Numbered from the stretch's first letter, positions 26,653 to 35,856 are shown. The stretch is DNA of 64,000 nucleotides from Macrococcoides bohemicum (GCF_042658685.1 NZ_JBHSQY010000029.1), one strand, 5' to 3'. Made by a program: numbers and translations. Notes: generated by a model from the letters alone, not told the origin.

Positions 26653-26720
26653 TTTAAGCACCCCTAGAATGTAATTTTCATTTACATCATAACATAAGTT
26701 ATATTGAACTGCTATTGAAT

Positions 26721-26736
26721 AAGTAAACGGTTTCGT
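26721..26736. promoter_or_regulatory. cre-like site in the kbl / M20 divergent region
   Basis: AAGTAAACGGTTTCGT, two mismatches to the cre consensus, about 70 bp before both kbl (-) and the first M20 gene (+). Confidence 0.35.
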
Positions 26737-26809
26737 CCAGATTAAGAAGTTTAAATATTCTAATATCTCTGTTACACTAATAACATTATACTGCAGAGGA
26801 GTGAGCCAC

Positions 26810-27985
26810 TTGGATATCCAGCAGCTCGTACAAAATGAAACAGAGCAACTTATAAAAGACCGCAGATTTTTACATATGCATCCAGAACTATCTTTTGAAG
26901 AAACAAATACTTATGCATTTATTCTTGAGCAATTACAGCAGCTTAAACAATTCTCGATCCGAGAACGTGTCGGTCAGAAAGGATTAGTGGCAACCATTTC
27001 AAACGGTAGCGGTTCTTCAATTGCTTTCCGTGCTGACTTCGATGCACTGCCGATTCATGATCAAAAAGACGTCCCGTATAAATCTCACAACGATGGTGTT
27101 ATGCATGCCTGTGGGCACGACGGTCATACTTCTATTCTGCTAGGAGTAGCGCGAATATTAAATAACCACTTCTACAATATTAATGGAACCATCGTTCTAA
27201 TTTTCCAATTTGCTGAAGAACTTGCTCCAGGTGGCGCAGAACCAATGGCCAATGATGGTGCACTCGAAGGTGTGGATAGAATATACGGCAATCATCTATG
27301 GTCACCTTTTGAGCATGGGGCAATACATTGTAAATATGATGCGATGCTGTCTAGTCCGGATATGTTCGATATCACAATACAAGGGAAAGGTGGTCATGGT
27401 GCTCATCCTGATACAGCAATAGATGCGATTGTAGCGATGGCAACATTTATTACAAATATACAGACTATTGTTTCCAGAAATGTTCCCCCAACAAGTGAAG
27501 CAGTTCTTACTATCGGCAAAGTTGTTGCTGGTAATGCATTTAATATCATAAGCGATAAAGCTTTTTGTACCGGCACAGTGAGAACATTCGATCCTGAAAT
27601 TAAAACGCTGATAAAAACAGCGATGGAAAATGAATTAAGAGGACTATCGATTGCAAAAGGGCTAACATACACATTAGATTATATCGACGGTTATCCTGCT
27701 GTTATCAATCACAATGAATGTGTGGATGTTATTAAACGTGCCTCAGAACGTGCCGGGTTACCCTTTAATGAAATGGAACAAGTGATGATCGGTGAAGATT
27801 TCTCATACTATCTACAGCATAAGCCAGGTGCTTTCTTCTTTACCGCTGCTGGTAATAAAGAACGTGGCATAACTGCACCTCACCATCACCCTTTATTTGA
27901 TTTTGATGAGTCTGCAATGAATGATGCTGCCATGTTATTTTTAAATATTTTATTAGAAGAAGGTGTACTATGTTTAAACAAATAG
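26810..27985 (+). CDS. M20 family amidohydrolase, copy 1
   Basis: 391 residues, metal amidohydrolase of the M20D group (hippurate hydrolase, N-acyl-amino-acid or N-acetyl-diaminopimelate deacetylase type). HMHPELSFEE at the N-terminus, metal ligands in MHACGHDGHT, FAEELAPGG and YGNHLW, GKGGHGAHPD in the dimer domain, and GEDFSYYL then PHHHPLFD at the end. All metal residues are kept. GTG 26801 overlaps the ribosome site GAGGAG; TTG 26810 lies 8 bases after it and gives a start like its paralogues. Overlaps copy 2 by 16 bases. Substrate unknown. Confidence 0.86.
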   Translation: MDIQQLVQNETEQLIKDRRFLHMHPELSFEETNTYAFILEQLQQLKQFSIRERVGQKGLVATISNGSGSSIAFRADFDALPIHDQKDVPYKSHNDGVMHACGHDGHTSILLGVARILNNHFYNINGTIVLIFQFAEELAPGGAEPMANDGALEGVDRIYGNHLWSPFEHGAIHCKYDAMLSSPDMFDITIQGKGGHGAHPDTAIDAIVAMATFITNIQTIVSRNVPPTSEAVLTIGKVVAGNAFNIISDKAFCTGTVRTFDPEIKTLIKTAMENELRGLSIAKGLTYTLDYIDGYPAVINHNECVDVIKRASERAGLPFNEMEQVMIGEDFSYYLQHKPGAFFFTAAGNKERGITAPHHHPLFDFDESAMNDAAMLFLNILLEEGVLCLNK

Positions 27986-29157
27986 AGAAGTATTATGACG
28001 AACTTGTAGCACTTCGTCGTCATTTTCATATGAATCCGGAACTATCATTTCAGGAAACCGAAACGCCCCAGTTTATCGCTGACTATTTAACTGATTTAGG
28101 AATTGAAGTTGAAACTGGCGTAGGTGGACGCGGTGTCGTAGGACGTTTAATTAAAAATCCTGATTTACCTACACTTGCTATTCGCGCTGACTTCGATGCA
28201 TTACCTATTCAAGATGAAAAAGAAGTGCCTTATAAATCACAGGTTCCAGGTATTATGCATGCTTGTGGTCATGATGCTCATACAGCTGTCCTACTTATCA
28301 CAGCAAAAATTCTATCAGAAAACTTTGATAAACTGAACGGAAATTTAGTATTCATCCATCAACACGCTGAAGAAGTTGATCCTGGTGGTGCAATACAAAT
28401 GATAGCAGACAATTGTTTAAGTGGTGTGGATGCTATTATCGGTCAACATGTATCAAGTTCTTTAGACGTAGGAAAGATTGGTTATAAATATGGTACAGCT
28501 ACAGGCATCCCTGATGATTTCTGGATTACGATTCAAGGTAAAGGTGGGCACGCCGCACATCCAGATACGACGATTGATCCAGTTGCAGCAACAATACGCT
28601 TATGTAATGATCTTCAATATATTGTTTCACGTAAAACGAATCCAACAACACCTGCAGTGCTATCAATTACACAATTAGAAGCAGGTGATCAGAACAATGT
28701 TATTCCAGATACTGCTAAAATAGCTGGGACAATCAGAACGTTTAATGCCGAAACGCAAAGTTTAATGTATAAAGAACTGAAAAAATGTTTAGAAGGACTC
28801 GTAACGACGATGGGCATTACCTATGAATTAAAATATTTAAAAGGATATCCTCCAGTTGTAAATACTACAAACGAAACAGACTTAATTGTCAGTGCCGCAC
28901 GCAAAATAGAGAGTGTAGAGGAACTTGTTGAACTTGAGCCTTCTCTAGGTGGAGAAGATTTTTCTTATTACTTACAACGTGTCCCAGGTTCATTTTTCTA
29001 TACTGGTACACGCAACGAGAACTTTAAAGCAGATTTTCCTCATCATCATCCAAAATTTGATATTGATGAAAGAGGCATGGTAAATGCAGTAAAAGTATTC
29101 TTACAAGCAACTGAAGATTACTTTGAACAAGGGGGGACTGTAGATGGCATGGTATAA
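27970..29157 (+). CDS. M20 family amidohydrolase, copy 2
   Basis: 395 residues, paralogue of its neighbours. HMNPELSFQET, RADFDALPIQDEK, MHACGHDAHT, QHAEEVDPGG, GQHVSSSL, GKGGHAAHPD, GGEDFSYYL and PHHHPKFD appear in order, with all metal ligands. It has more in common with copy 3 at the C-terminus (NENFKADFPHHHPKFD / NETLQADFPHHHPKFD) than with copy 1. Translation is coupled to both neighbours by short overlaps. Which N-acyl amino acid or peptide it cleaves is unknown. Confidence 0.87.
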   Translation: MFKQIEKYYDELVALRRHFHMNPELSFQETETPQFIADYLTDLGIEVETGVGGRGVVGRLIKNPDLPTLAIRADFDALPIQDEKEVPYKSQVPGIMHACGHDAHTAVLLITAKILSENFDKLNGNLVFIHQHAEEVDPGGAIQMIADNCLSGVDAIIGQHVSSSLDVGKIGYKYGTATGIPDDFWITIQGKGGHAAHPDTTIDPVAATIRLCNDLQYIVSRKTNPTTPAVLSITQLEAGDQNNVIPDTAKIAGTIRTFNAETQSLMYKELKKCLEGLVTTMGITYELKYLKGYPPVVNTTNETDLIVSAARKIESVEELVELEPSLGGEDFSYYLQRVPGSFFYTGTRNENFKADFPHHHPKFDIDERGMVNAVKVFLQATEDYFEQGGTVDGMV

Positions 29158-30322
29158 AGAGGTAGAGAAATTTAAAGAAGAGTTGATTGAAATAAGAAGA
29201 TATTTGCATATGCATCCGGAACTCTCTTTTCATGAGACAGAAACAGCTGAGTATATCGCAAACTATTTAACAGCACTTGATATACCGGTTACGCGTAATG
29301 TCGGAGGTAATGGATTATATGGTGTGATAGAAGGTAAATTACCTGGCCCATCAGTATTACTCCGTGCGGATTTCGATGCATTACCTATTCAGGATTTGAA
29401 AGATGTACCTTATAAATCAAAAGTCCCTGGTGTTATGCATGCCTGTGGACATGATGGTCATACAGCAATGCTGCTGATTACTGCTAAAATCATTAAAACA
29501 CATCAAAATGAACTTAAAGGTACCGTCATTCTTTGCCATCAACATGCTGAGGAAGTTTTACCAGGTGGCGCTAAATCAATGATTGAAGCAGGTGTTCTAG
29601 AAGGAGTTGATTATGTTTTTGGAACGCACAGTTCAAGCAATTTAAAAAGTAATGCAGTGAGTTTTATTACCGGTCCATCACATGGATTTGCCGATGCATT
29701 TACAATGGATATACACGGATCAGGCGGACATGGCGCTGCGCCACATACGACACATGATGCAATTATCGCAGCTAGTTACTTAATCACACAACTACAAACC
29801 GTTGTCTCTCGTAGCATCAATCCGATAAAAACAGGTGTATTAACGATTGGAGAATTTAATAGTGGTAATGCTTTTAATGTTATTGCAGAAACTGCGCATT
29901 TAAGCGGTACATTGCGCACGTATGATAAATCGATTAAAGCTGTAATGATCGAAAGAATAAATGAGATAATTCAAGGTATTGAAAAGAGCTTTAGTGTTAA
30001 CATTACATTAAACTACACCCATGGTTATCCTGCATTAATCAATAGTGAAAAAGAAACGTTATGGCTTAAAAATTTAAGTGAAGATATTTCAGAAATTGCT
30101 GAAGTACTAGAAGGAACACCATCTCTTGGTGGTGAAGATTTTGCTTACTTTCTTCAGGAAAGACCGGGATGTTATTTCAACACTGGGGTTAGAAATGAAA
30201 CATTACAAGCTGATTTTCCACATCATCATCCTAAATTTGATATGGATGAAAATGGATTGTTAAATGGCGTTAGAGTATTTGTCAATTTAATCGAACATAT
30301 GGATACATTAGGAAAAGAATAG
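29144..30322 (+). CDS. M20 family amidohydrolase, copy 3
   Basis: 392 residues, paralogue of the two preceding genes with the same motif series (HMHPELSFHET, MHACGHDGHT, QHAEEVLPGG, GTHSSSNL, GSGGHGAAPHT, GGEDFAYFL, PHHHPKFD). The dimer-domain motif differs (GAAPHTTHD instead of AHPDTxxD), which may change specificity. Start ATG 29144 has AAGGGGGG upstream inside copy 2, overlapping by 14 bases. Followed by a strong terminator. Staphylococcus has a gene of this kind next to tuf; the triplication appears particular to this lineage. Confidence 0.87.
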   Translation: MAWYKEVEKFKEELIEIRRYLHMHPELSFHETETAEYIANYLTALDIPVTRNVGGNGLYGVIEGKLPGPSVLLRADFDALPIQDLKDVPYKSKVPGVMHACGHDGHTAMLLITAKIIKTHQNELKGTVILCHQHAEEVLPGGAKSMIEAGVLEGVDYVFGTHSSSNLKSNAVSFITGPSHGFADAFTMDIHGSGGHGAAPHTTHDAIIAASYLITQLQTVVSRSINPIKTGVLTIGEFNSGNAFNVIAETAHLSGTLRTYDKSIKAVMIERINEIIQGIEKSFSVNITLNYTHGYPALINSEKETLWLKNLSEDISEIAEVLEGTPSLGGEDFAYFLQERPGCYFNTGVRNETLQADFPHHHPKFDMDENGLLNGVRVFVNLIEHMDTLGKE

Positions 30323-30337
30323 TAAAAATATAAAAAT

Positions 30338-30367
30338 AAAACCCACGAGGCGTCCCTCGTGGGTTTT
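30338..30367. terminator. Bidirectional terminator between the M20 operon and tuf
   Basis: AAAACCCACGAGG / CCTCGTGGGTTTT, 13-bp stem, 4-base loop, flanked by A-rich and T-rich tracts on both sides. Confidence 0.93.
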
Positions 30368-30386
30368 AAAAATCACAAAAGTGATA

Positions 30387-31574
30387 TTATTTTTCGATTA
30401 CAGATACAACACCTGATCCTACAGTACGTCCACCTTCACGAATTGAGAAACGAGTTCCGTCTTCAATCGCGATTGGAGAGATTAATTCAACGTTCATTTC
30501 AACGTTGTCTCCAGGCATAACCATTTCAGTACCTTCTGGTAAGTTAACTACACCAGTTACGTCAGTTGTACGGAAGTAGAACTGTGGGCGGTAGTTAGTG
30601 AAGAATGGAGTATGACGTCCACCCTCTTCTTTAGATAATACGTAAACTTCAGCTTTAAATTTAGTATGTGGCGTGATAGTTCCTGGTTTAGCTAATACTT
30701 GTCCACGTTGAACATCTTCACGTGAAACCCCACGTAATAATGCACCAATGTTGTCACCAGCTTCAGCGTAATCTAATAATTTACGGAACATTTCAACACC
30801 AGTTACAGTTGTTTTAGATGGCTCTTCAGTTAAACCGATGATTTCAATTTCTTCACCAACTTTAACTTGTCCACGTTCAACACGTCCTGTAGCTACTGTA
30901 CCACGACCAGTGATTGAGAATACGTCCTCAACTGGCATCATGAATGGTTTTTCAGAATCACGTTCTGGAGTTGGGATGTACTCATCAACTGCATCCATTA
31001 ATTCCATGATTTTTTCTTCGTATTTTTCTTCGCCTTCTAATGCTTTTAAAGCAGAACCAGCGATTACTGGAATATCGTCGCCAGGGAAATCGTATTCAGA
31101 TAATAAGTCACGAACTTCCATTTCAACTAATTCTAATAATTCTTCATCGTCAACCATGTCAACTTTGTTTAAGAATACTACTAATGCAGGTACACCTACG
31201 TTACGTGATAAAAGAATGTGTTCACGAGTTTGAGGCATTGGACCGTCAGCAGCAGATACTACTAAGATACCACCGTCCATTTGAGCAGCACCAGTGATCA
31301 TGTTTTTAACATAGTCAGCGTGTCCTGGGCAGTCAACGTGAGCGTAGTGACGTTTTTCAGTTTCATACTCGATATGTGAAGTATTGATTGTGATACCACG
31401 TTCTTTTTCTTCAGGTGCGTTATCGATTTGGTCGTAAGAACGAGCTTCCCCACCTAATTTTTTTGATAATACAGTTGCAATTGCAGCTGTTAAAGTTGTT
31501 TTACCGTGGTCAACGTGACCGATAGTACCAATATTGGCATGTGTTTTCGAGCGATCAAATTTTTCTTTAGCCAT
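30387..31574 (-). CDS. tuf: Elongation factor Tu
   Basis: 395 residues. GTPase that carries aminoacyl-tRNA to the ribosome. G1 GHVDHGKT at 19-26, G3 DCPGH, G4 NKVD, then EF-Tu domains 2 and 3 ending GGRTVGSGVV. Complete and highly conserved. Last gene of the str operon (rpsL-rpsG-fusA-tuf) on the minus strand, also served by its own promoter in the fusA-tuf gap. Ends at the terminator shared with the M20 operon. Confidence 0.99.
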   Translation of the reverse strand: MAKEKFDRSKTHANIGTIGHVDHGKTTLTAAIATVLSKKLGGEARSYDQIDNAPEEKERGITINTSHIEYETEKRHYAHVDCPGHADYVKNMITGAAQMDGGILVVSAADGPMPQTREHILLSRNVGVPALVVFLNKVDMVDDEELLELVEMEVRDLLSEYDFPGDDIPVIAGSALKALEGEEKYEEKIMELMDAVDEYIPTPERDSEKPFMMPVEDVFSITGRGTVATGRVERGQVKVGEEIEIIGLTEEPSKTTVTGVEMFRKLLDYAEAGDNIGALLRGVSREDVQRGQVLAKPGTITPHTKFKAEVYVLSKEEGGRHTPFFTNYRPQFYFRTTDVTGVVNLPEGTEMVMPGDNVEMNVELISPIAIEDGTRFSIREGGRTVGSGVVSVIEK

Positions 31575-31616
31575 TTCGAAATCTCTCCTTAAGTTTAAGT
31601 TAATTTTTTAATATTA

Positions 31617-31643
31617 CTCATGAGGGATTCTCACCCTCATGAG
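31617..31643 (-). other. Stem-loop in the tuf leader
   Basis: CTCATGAGGG / CCCTCATGAG, 10-bp perfect stem, 7-base loop, about 45 bases before the tuf start. It has no T run, so it is more likely a processing or stability element than a terminator. Confidence 0.5.
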
Positions 31644-31658
31644 GAAATACATATTTCA

Positions 31659-31687
31659 TTTATAAATCATTTAGTCTTAAATTGCAA
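31659..31687 (-). promoter_or_regulatory. Internal promoter of tuf
   Basis: On the minus strand TTGCAA (31682-31687), 17-base spacer, TATAAA (31659-31664), inside the fusA-tuf gap. Confidence 0.55.
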
Positions 31688-31722
31688 TATATTGAACTGT
31701 GCACCGTTCAAGTATTTACAGA

Positions 31723-33804
31723 TTATTGACCTTTGTTTTTCTTGATGATTTCTTCTGATACTGATTTTGGTACTTCTTCATAATGATCGAACACCATTGA
31801 GTAAGTTCCGCGACCTTGTGTATTAGAACGTAAGTTAGTTGCATAACCGAACATTTCAGCAAGAGGTACAAATGCACGAACAACTTGTGCGTTACCACGA
31901 GCTTCCATACCTTCTACGCGTCCACGACGACTTGTAACGTCACCCATAATATCACCCATGTATTCTTCAGGCATTACGATTTCTACCTTCATCATAGGTT
32001 CTAAGATTACAGGATCACATTTTTTAGCAGCTTCTTTTAAAGCTAATGAAGCAGCTACTTTGAAGGCCATCTCAGATGAATCGACATCATGGTATGAACC
32101 ATCAAATAATTTAGCCTTAACATCGATTAATGGATATCCAGCTAATACACCGTTTTCCATTGCATCTTTAAGACCCGCTTCAACTGAAGGAATATATTCA
32201 CGAGGAACTACCCCACCGACGATAGCGTTTTCGAATTCGAATCCGGCTCCAACTTCATTAGGTGAGAATTCGATATGAACGTCACCATATTGTCCACGAC
32301 CACCTGATTGACGTGAGAATTTACCTTGAACGGCAGCAGTTGTTTTAAACGTTTCACGGTATGATACCATTGGCGCACCAACTGTACATTCAACTTTAAA
32401 TTCACGTTTCATACGGTCTACAAGGATATCTAAGTGAAGCTCACCCATACCACCGATGATAACTTGTCCTGTTTCAGGATCAGTATGTGCGTGGAATGTT
32501 GGATCTTCTTCTTGTAATTTAACTAATGCGTTAGTCATTTTATCTTGGTCAGCTTTAGATTTAGGCTCAACAGATAAGTGAATAACTGGTTCTGGGAATT
32601 CCATTGATTCTAAGATTACTTGAACCTTTTCATCACATAAAGTATCCCCAGTAGTTGTATCTTTTAAACCTACTGCAGCAGCGATATCTCCAGCGTAAAC
32701 TGTTGAAATCTCTTCACGTGAGTTAGCATGCATCTGTAAGATACGTCCTACACGTTCACGTTTACCTTTAGTAGCATTTTGTACATAAGAACCTGAGTTT
32801 AATGTACCAGAATACACACGGAAGAATGTTAATTTACCTACGAATGGGTCAGTCATAACTTTGAACGCTAAAGCAGCAAATGGCTCAGAATCATCTGGTT
32901 TAGCGATGATTTCAGCATCTTTATCGTCAACTTCGTGACCTACGATTGGTTTAACATCTAATGGTGATGGTAAGTATGCAATTGCAGCATCTAACATTAA
33001 TTGAACACCTTTGTTTTTGAATGCTGTACCAGCTAATACTGGGAAGAATTCAACATCACAAGTAGCTTGACGGATAGCAGCTTTCAATTCTTCAACTGAA
33101 ATCTCTTCTCCGCCTAAATATTTGTCCATTAAATCTTCATTAACATCCGCAACAGCTTCAATTAATTGTTCGCGCATTGCTTCTGCATCTGCTAAGTATT
33201 CTTCAGGAACATCAGTTACTTCAATGTCAGTACCTAAATCATTTGTATAAGTGTGTAATTTCATTTCAACTAAATCTACGATTGCGTTGAATTGATCTTC
33301 AGCACCGATTGGCATTTGAATTGGGTGTGCATTTGCTTGTAATCTGTCGTGTAAAGTACCTACAGAATAATTGAAGTCCGCACCAGTTTTATCCATCTTG
33401 TTGATGAATACGATACGAGGAACTCCGTATGTAGTAGCTTGACGCCATACAGTTTCAGTCTGTGGTTCAACACCTGATTGTGCATCAAGTACTGTTACCG
33501 CTCCATCAAGTACACGTAATGAACGTTCAACTTCTACTGTGAAGTCTACGTGTCCAGGTGTATCGATGATGTTGATACGCGTACCTTTCCACTGAGCTGT
33601 TGTAGCAGCTGAAGTGATTGTGATACCACGTTCTTGTTCTTGTTCCATCCAGTCCATTTGTGAAGCACCTTCATGTGTTTCACCAATTTTGTGGATACGA
33701 CCAGTATAATAAAGAATACGTTCAGTAGTAGTCGTTTTACCAGCATCAATGTGGGCCATGATACCGATATTACGAGTGTTGCTCAAAGAGAATTCTCTTG
33801 TCAT
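31723..33804 (-). CDS. fusA: Elongation factor G
   Basis: 693 residues, translocation GTPase. AHIDAGKT at 17-24, DTPGHVDF, NKMDKTGAD, and the domain III stretch GGMGELHLDILVDRMK, which keeps the wild-type His and Leu where fusidic-acid resistance changes usually arise in S. aureus. Clean GGAG start site. Third gene of the str operon. Confidence 0.99.
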   Translation of the reverse strand: MTREFSLSNTRNIGIMAHIDAGKTTTTERILYYTGRIHKIGETHEGASQMDWMEQEQERGITITSAATTAQWKGTRINIIDTPGHVDFTVEVERSLRVLDGAVTVLDAQSGVEPQTETVWRQATTYGVPRIVFINKMDKTGADFNYSVGTLHDRLQANAHPIQMPIGAEDQFNAIVDLVEMKLHTYTNDLGTDIEVTDVPEEYLADAEAMREQLIEAVADVNEDLMDKYLGGEEISVEELKAAIRQATCDVEFFPVLAGTAFKNKGVQLMLDAAIAYLPSPLDVKPIVGHEVDDKDAEIIAKPDDSEPFAALAFKVMTDPFVGKLTFFRVYSGTLNSGSYVQNATKGKRERVGRILQMHANSREEISTVYAGDIAAAVGLKDTTTGDTLCDEKVQVILESMEFPEPVIHLSVEPKSKADQDKMTNALVKLQEEDPTFHAHTDPETGQVIIGGMGELHLDILVDRMKREFKVECTVGAPMVSYRETFKTTAAVQGKFSRQSGGRGQYGDVHIEFSPNEVGAGFEFENAIVGGVVPREYIPSVEAGLKDAMENGVLAGYPLIDVKAKLFDGSYHDVDSSEMAFKVAASLALKEAAKKCDPVILEPMMKVEIVMPEEYMGDIMGDVTSRRGRVEGMEARGNAQVVRAFVPLAEMFGYATNLRSNTQGRGTYSMVFDHYEEVPKSVSEEIIKKNKGQ

Positions 33805-33908
33805 GGGTATTCTTTCTCCTTCCAGGATTGGTTTATTTTAAGAAAGTAGCCCTCAAGTAAATTGAAGACAGCAAGCTGCATACAATTACTAAAGGGTTAA
33901 CTTTTATC

Positions 33909-34379
33909 TTACCAACGGTAATGAGCAAATGCTTTGTTTGCTTCAGCCATTTTGTGTGTATCTTCGCGTTTCTTAACAGCACCACCAGTGTTGTTAGCAG
34001 CATCTAAGATTTCGTTAGCTAAACGCTCTTCCATAGTTTTTTCACCACGAAGACGTGAATAGTTTACTAACCAGCGTAATCCTAAAGTTGTACGACGCTC
34101 AGCGCGTACTTCTACAGGTACTTGGTAGTTAGATCCCCCAACACGACGAGCTTTAACTTCTAATACAGGCATGATATTGTTGATCGCTTCTTCGAAAACT
34201 TCCATAGAATCACGACCAGAACGTTCTTGAACTAATTCAAAAGCGTTGTATAAAATCTTTTGAGCAGTACCACGTTTTCCATCGATCATAATTTTGTTGA
34301 TTAATTTAGTAACTAATTTTGAATTATGAATTGGATCCGGTAATACATCTCTTTTAGCAACAGGTCCTTTACGAGGCAT
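33909..34379 (-). CDS. rpsG: 30S ribosomal protein S7
   Basis: 156 residues, standard S7 (MPRKGPVAKRDVLPDP start, GGAVKKREDTHKMAEANKAFAHYRW end, of which the last 25 residues bind 16S rRNA). Primary binder of the 30S head. AAGGAGG upstream. Between rpsL and fusA in the str operon; in other bacteria S7 represses this operon, but no S7 site was recognised in the 114-bp rpsL-rpsG gap. Confidence 0.98.
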   Translation of the reverse strand: MPRKGPVAKRDVLPDPIHNSKLVTKLINKIMIDGKRGTAQKILYNAFELVQERSGRDSMEVFEEAINNIMPVLEVKARRVGGSNYQVPVEVRAERRTTLGLRWLVNYSRLRGEKTMEERLANEILDAANNTGGAVKKREDTHKMAEANKAFAHYRW

Positions 34380-34493
34380 ATTAATATCCTCCTTCCTCAG
34401 TATATTTTTTTTATTTTTCGATGTCTAGTGAGAACACTACATTTACAAAAATGAAATATTCTCTAAACAGTAAGTGCAAGATTTAAATTAAAA

Positions 34494-34916
34494 TTATGCT
34501 TTTTTAGCTTTAGGTTTTTTAGCTCCGTATAAAGAACGTCCTTGCATACGGCCGTCAACACCTGAAGTATCTAATGCTCCACGTACGATATGGTAACGTA
34601 CCCCCGGTAAATCTTTAACACGTCCTCCACGAATAAGTACTACACTATGTTCTTGTAAGTTGTGTCCGATACCAGGAATATAAGCATTAACTTCAATATT
34701 ATTTGATAAACGCACACGTGCATATTTACGTAACGCTGAGTTAGGTTTTTTAGGTGTCATAGTTCCTACACGAGTACATACACCACGTTTTTGTGGAGAT
34801 GCTAAGTCAGTAGCTTTTTTCTTATGACTGTTATACCCTTTGTTTAATGCAGGCGCAGTTGATTTTTTAACTTTTGAAGTTCTTGGCTTCTTAACTAATT
34901 GGTTAATAGTTGGCAT
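34494..34916 (-). CDS. rpsL: 30S ribosomal protein S12
   Basis: 140 residues with the Firmicute-type insertion (SHKKKATDLASPQKRG). Decoding-centre protein. TPKKPNSALRK and GGRVKDLPGV keep both lysines where streptomycin resistance changes occur, so this is wild type. AGGAGG start site. Second gene after the L7Ae-like gene. Confidence 0.98.
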   Translation of the reverse strand: MPTINQLVKKPRTSKVKKSTAPALNKGYNSHKKKATDLASPQKRGVCTRVGTMTPKKPNSALRKYARVRLSNNIEVNAYIPGIGHNLQEHSVVLIRGGRVKDLPGVRYHIVRGALDTSGVDGRMQGRSLYGAKKPKAKKA

Positions 34917-35002
34917 TTTGAATGTCCTCCTCTCTTTTGTTTAATTCCACACATCCAGGTGGTTCATTTTTGGGGTAAAAAAAGATTTGTAAGAATACCG
35001 CC

Positions 35003-35260
35003 TTACAAAGCGGATTTCAAATGTGCAACAACAGTTGCTCTCACTTGAATGCCATATTGTTTACCCAGCACGTCTTTAGACTTGCTGAATTCAATAGGTA
35101 TTTGCTTTTGGTATGCTAGTAATAGCACGGTAGTTAATAAGTGGATGTTGGTATCGCATGCTATCTCAAGAGATGTTACACAATCCTTCTTAAGTGCTTT
35201 AACAGACTCCTTAAGTCCCACTACATATTGACTAGAGTGCATAACTTTTTCATTAGACAT
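35003..35260 (-). CDS. rplGB: L7Ae-like ribosome-associated protein (YbxF)
   Basis: 85 residues, L7Ae/L30e fold, related to YbxF of B. subtilis, a kink-turn RNA-binding protein. LKESVKALKKDCVTSLEIACD near 16-36 (part: VKALKKD) and IPIEFSKSKDVLGKQYGI near 55-72 correspond to the RNA-binding face. First gene of the str operon, with its own promoter just upstream. Known members bind kink-turns; the target RNA in this organism is unknown. Confidence 0.85.
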   Translation of the reverse strand: MSNEKVMHSSQYVVGLKESVKALKKDCVTSLEIACDTNIHLLTTVLLLAYQKQIPIEFSKSKDVLGKQYGIQVRATVVAHLKSAL

Positions 35261-35304
35261 TGCAATCCTCCAAAGCTATTAAGTGCTACTCATCAACCTA
35301 AATA

Positions 35305-35333
35305 ATACTATCATCATTTTAGGTATAAGTCAA
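35305..35333 (-). promoter_or_regulatory. Promoter of the str operon
   Basis: On the minus strand TTGACT (35328-35333), 17-base spacer, TAGTAT (35305-35310), about 45 bp before the L7Ae-like start. Confidence 0.7.
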
Positions 35334-35355
35334 TTGTATTTCAATATTTTTTTAT

Positions 35356-35583
35356 TTAATTACGTATTATCTTCTTATCGAAAACAATATCGATATTAGT
35401 ACTATTAAGATCCTGAACATTATCATCATTATTGTCTACAGGTGGTAAAACGCCTGGACGATTAGGTAACTGTTCTGATACAGAAGGTAACTCACCAGAT
35501 GGCGTCAGTGTGATAATTATAACAGGACGTTCTCCCGTCGGGATTTTGATCGATGGTGATAGGTTGTTTTTGTAAATTTTATT
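35356..35583 (-). pseudogene. Open frame without a start codon behind the small membrane protein
   Basis: 75 sense codons with no ATG, GTG or TTG, opening just after an out-of-frame TGA and ending at TAA 35356. The translation looks like real coding DNA: a segment GERPVIIITLTPSGELPSV, then a proline- and asparagine-rich linker (NRPGVLPPVDNNDDN) and DIVFDKKIIRN. Its frame is one base off that of the preceding 62-residue gene, whose stop it overlaps, so a +1 shift would join them. It may be a frameshifted tail, a relic of a longer gene, or chance. Confidence 0.35.
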
Positions 35584-35767
35584 TCAGTTTATAATGTTTA
35601 CTATCGTAATCTTTTCGTTCTATGATAAACATAATCGCTAAGAATACAAAGCCCAACAAAATAAATGTAATCCCGCCTAATTGTGACTCTTCATACAATG
35701 CAAATCCGGCAATAATTTCAACGAATCCTAATACCATTACGATGAGTTCTTTCATTTTAATATTCAT
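35579..35767 (-). CDS. Small membrane protein, two transmembrane helices
   Basis: 62 residues from the ATG at 35767, which has a near-perfect AAGGAGGG ribosome site 6 bases upstream; GTG 35773 lies inside that site. Two hydrophobic helices (ELIVMVLGFVEIIAGFALY and GGITFILLGFVFLAIMFII) joined by a short loop, then a charged tail RKDYDSKHYKLK. Unknown function. It stands between rpoC and the L7Ae-like gene, where Staphylococcus has no such gene that I can recall. The coding frame may once have run on into the open frame downstream. Confidence 0.7.
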   Translation of the reverse strand: MNIKMKELIVMVLGFVEIIAGFALYEESQLGGITFILLGFVFLAIMFIIERKDYDSKHYKLK

Positions 35768-35856
35768 ATTCACCCTCCTTTATTGTATTCATTTTAACTA
35801 TCATACACCAATTTCTATTAAATTATCTGTTTTGTGATTGTGAACGTTTAGTGACA

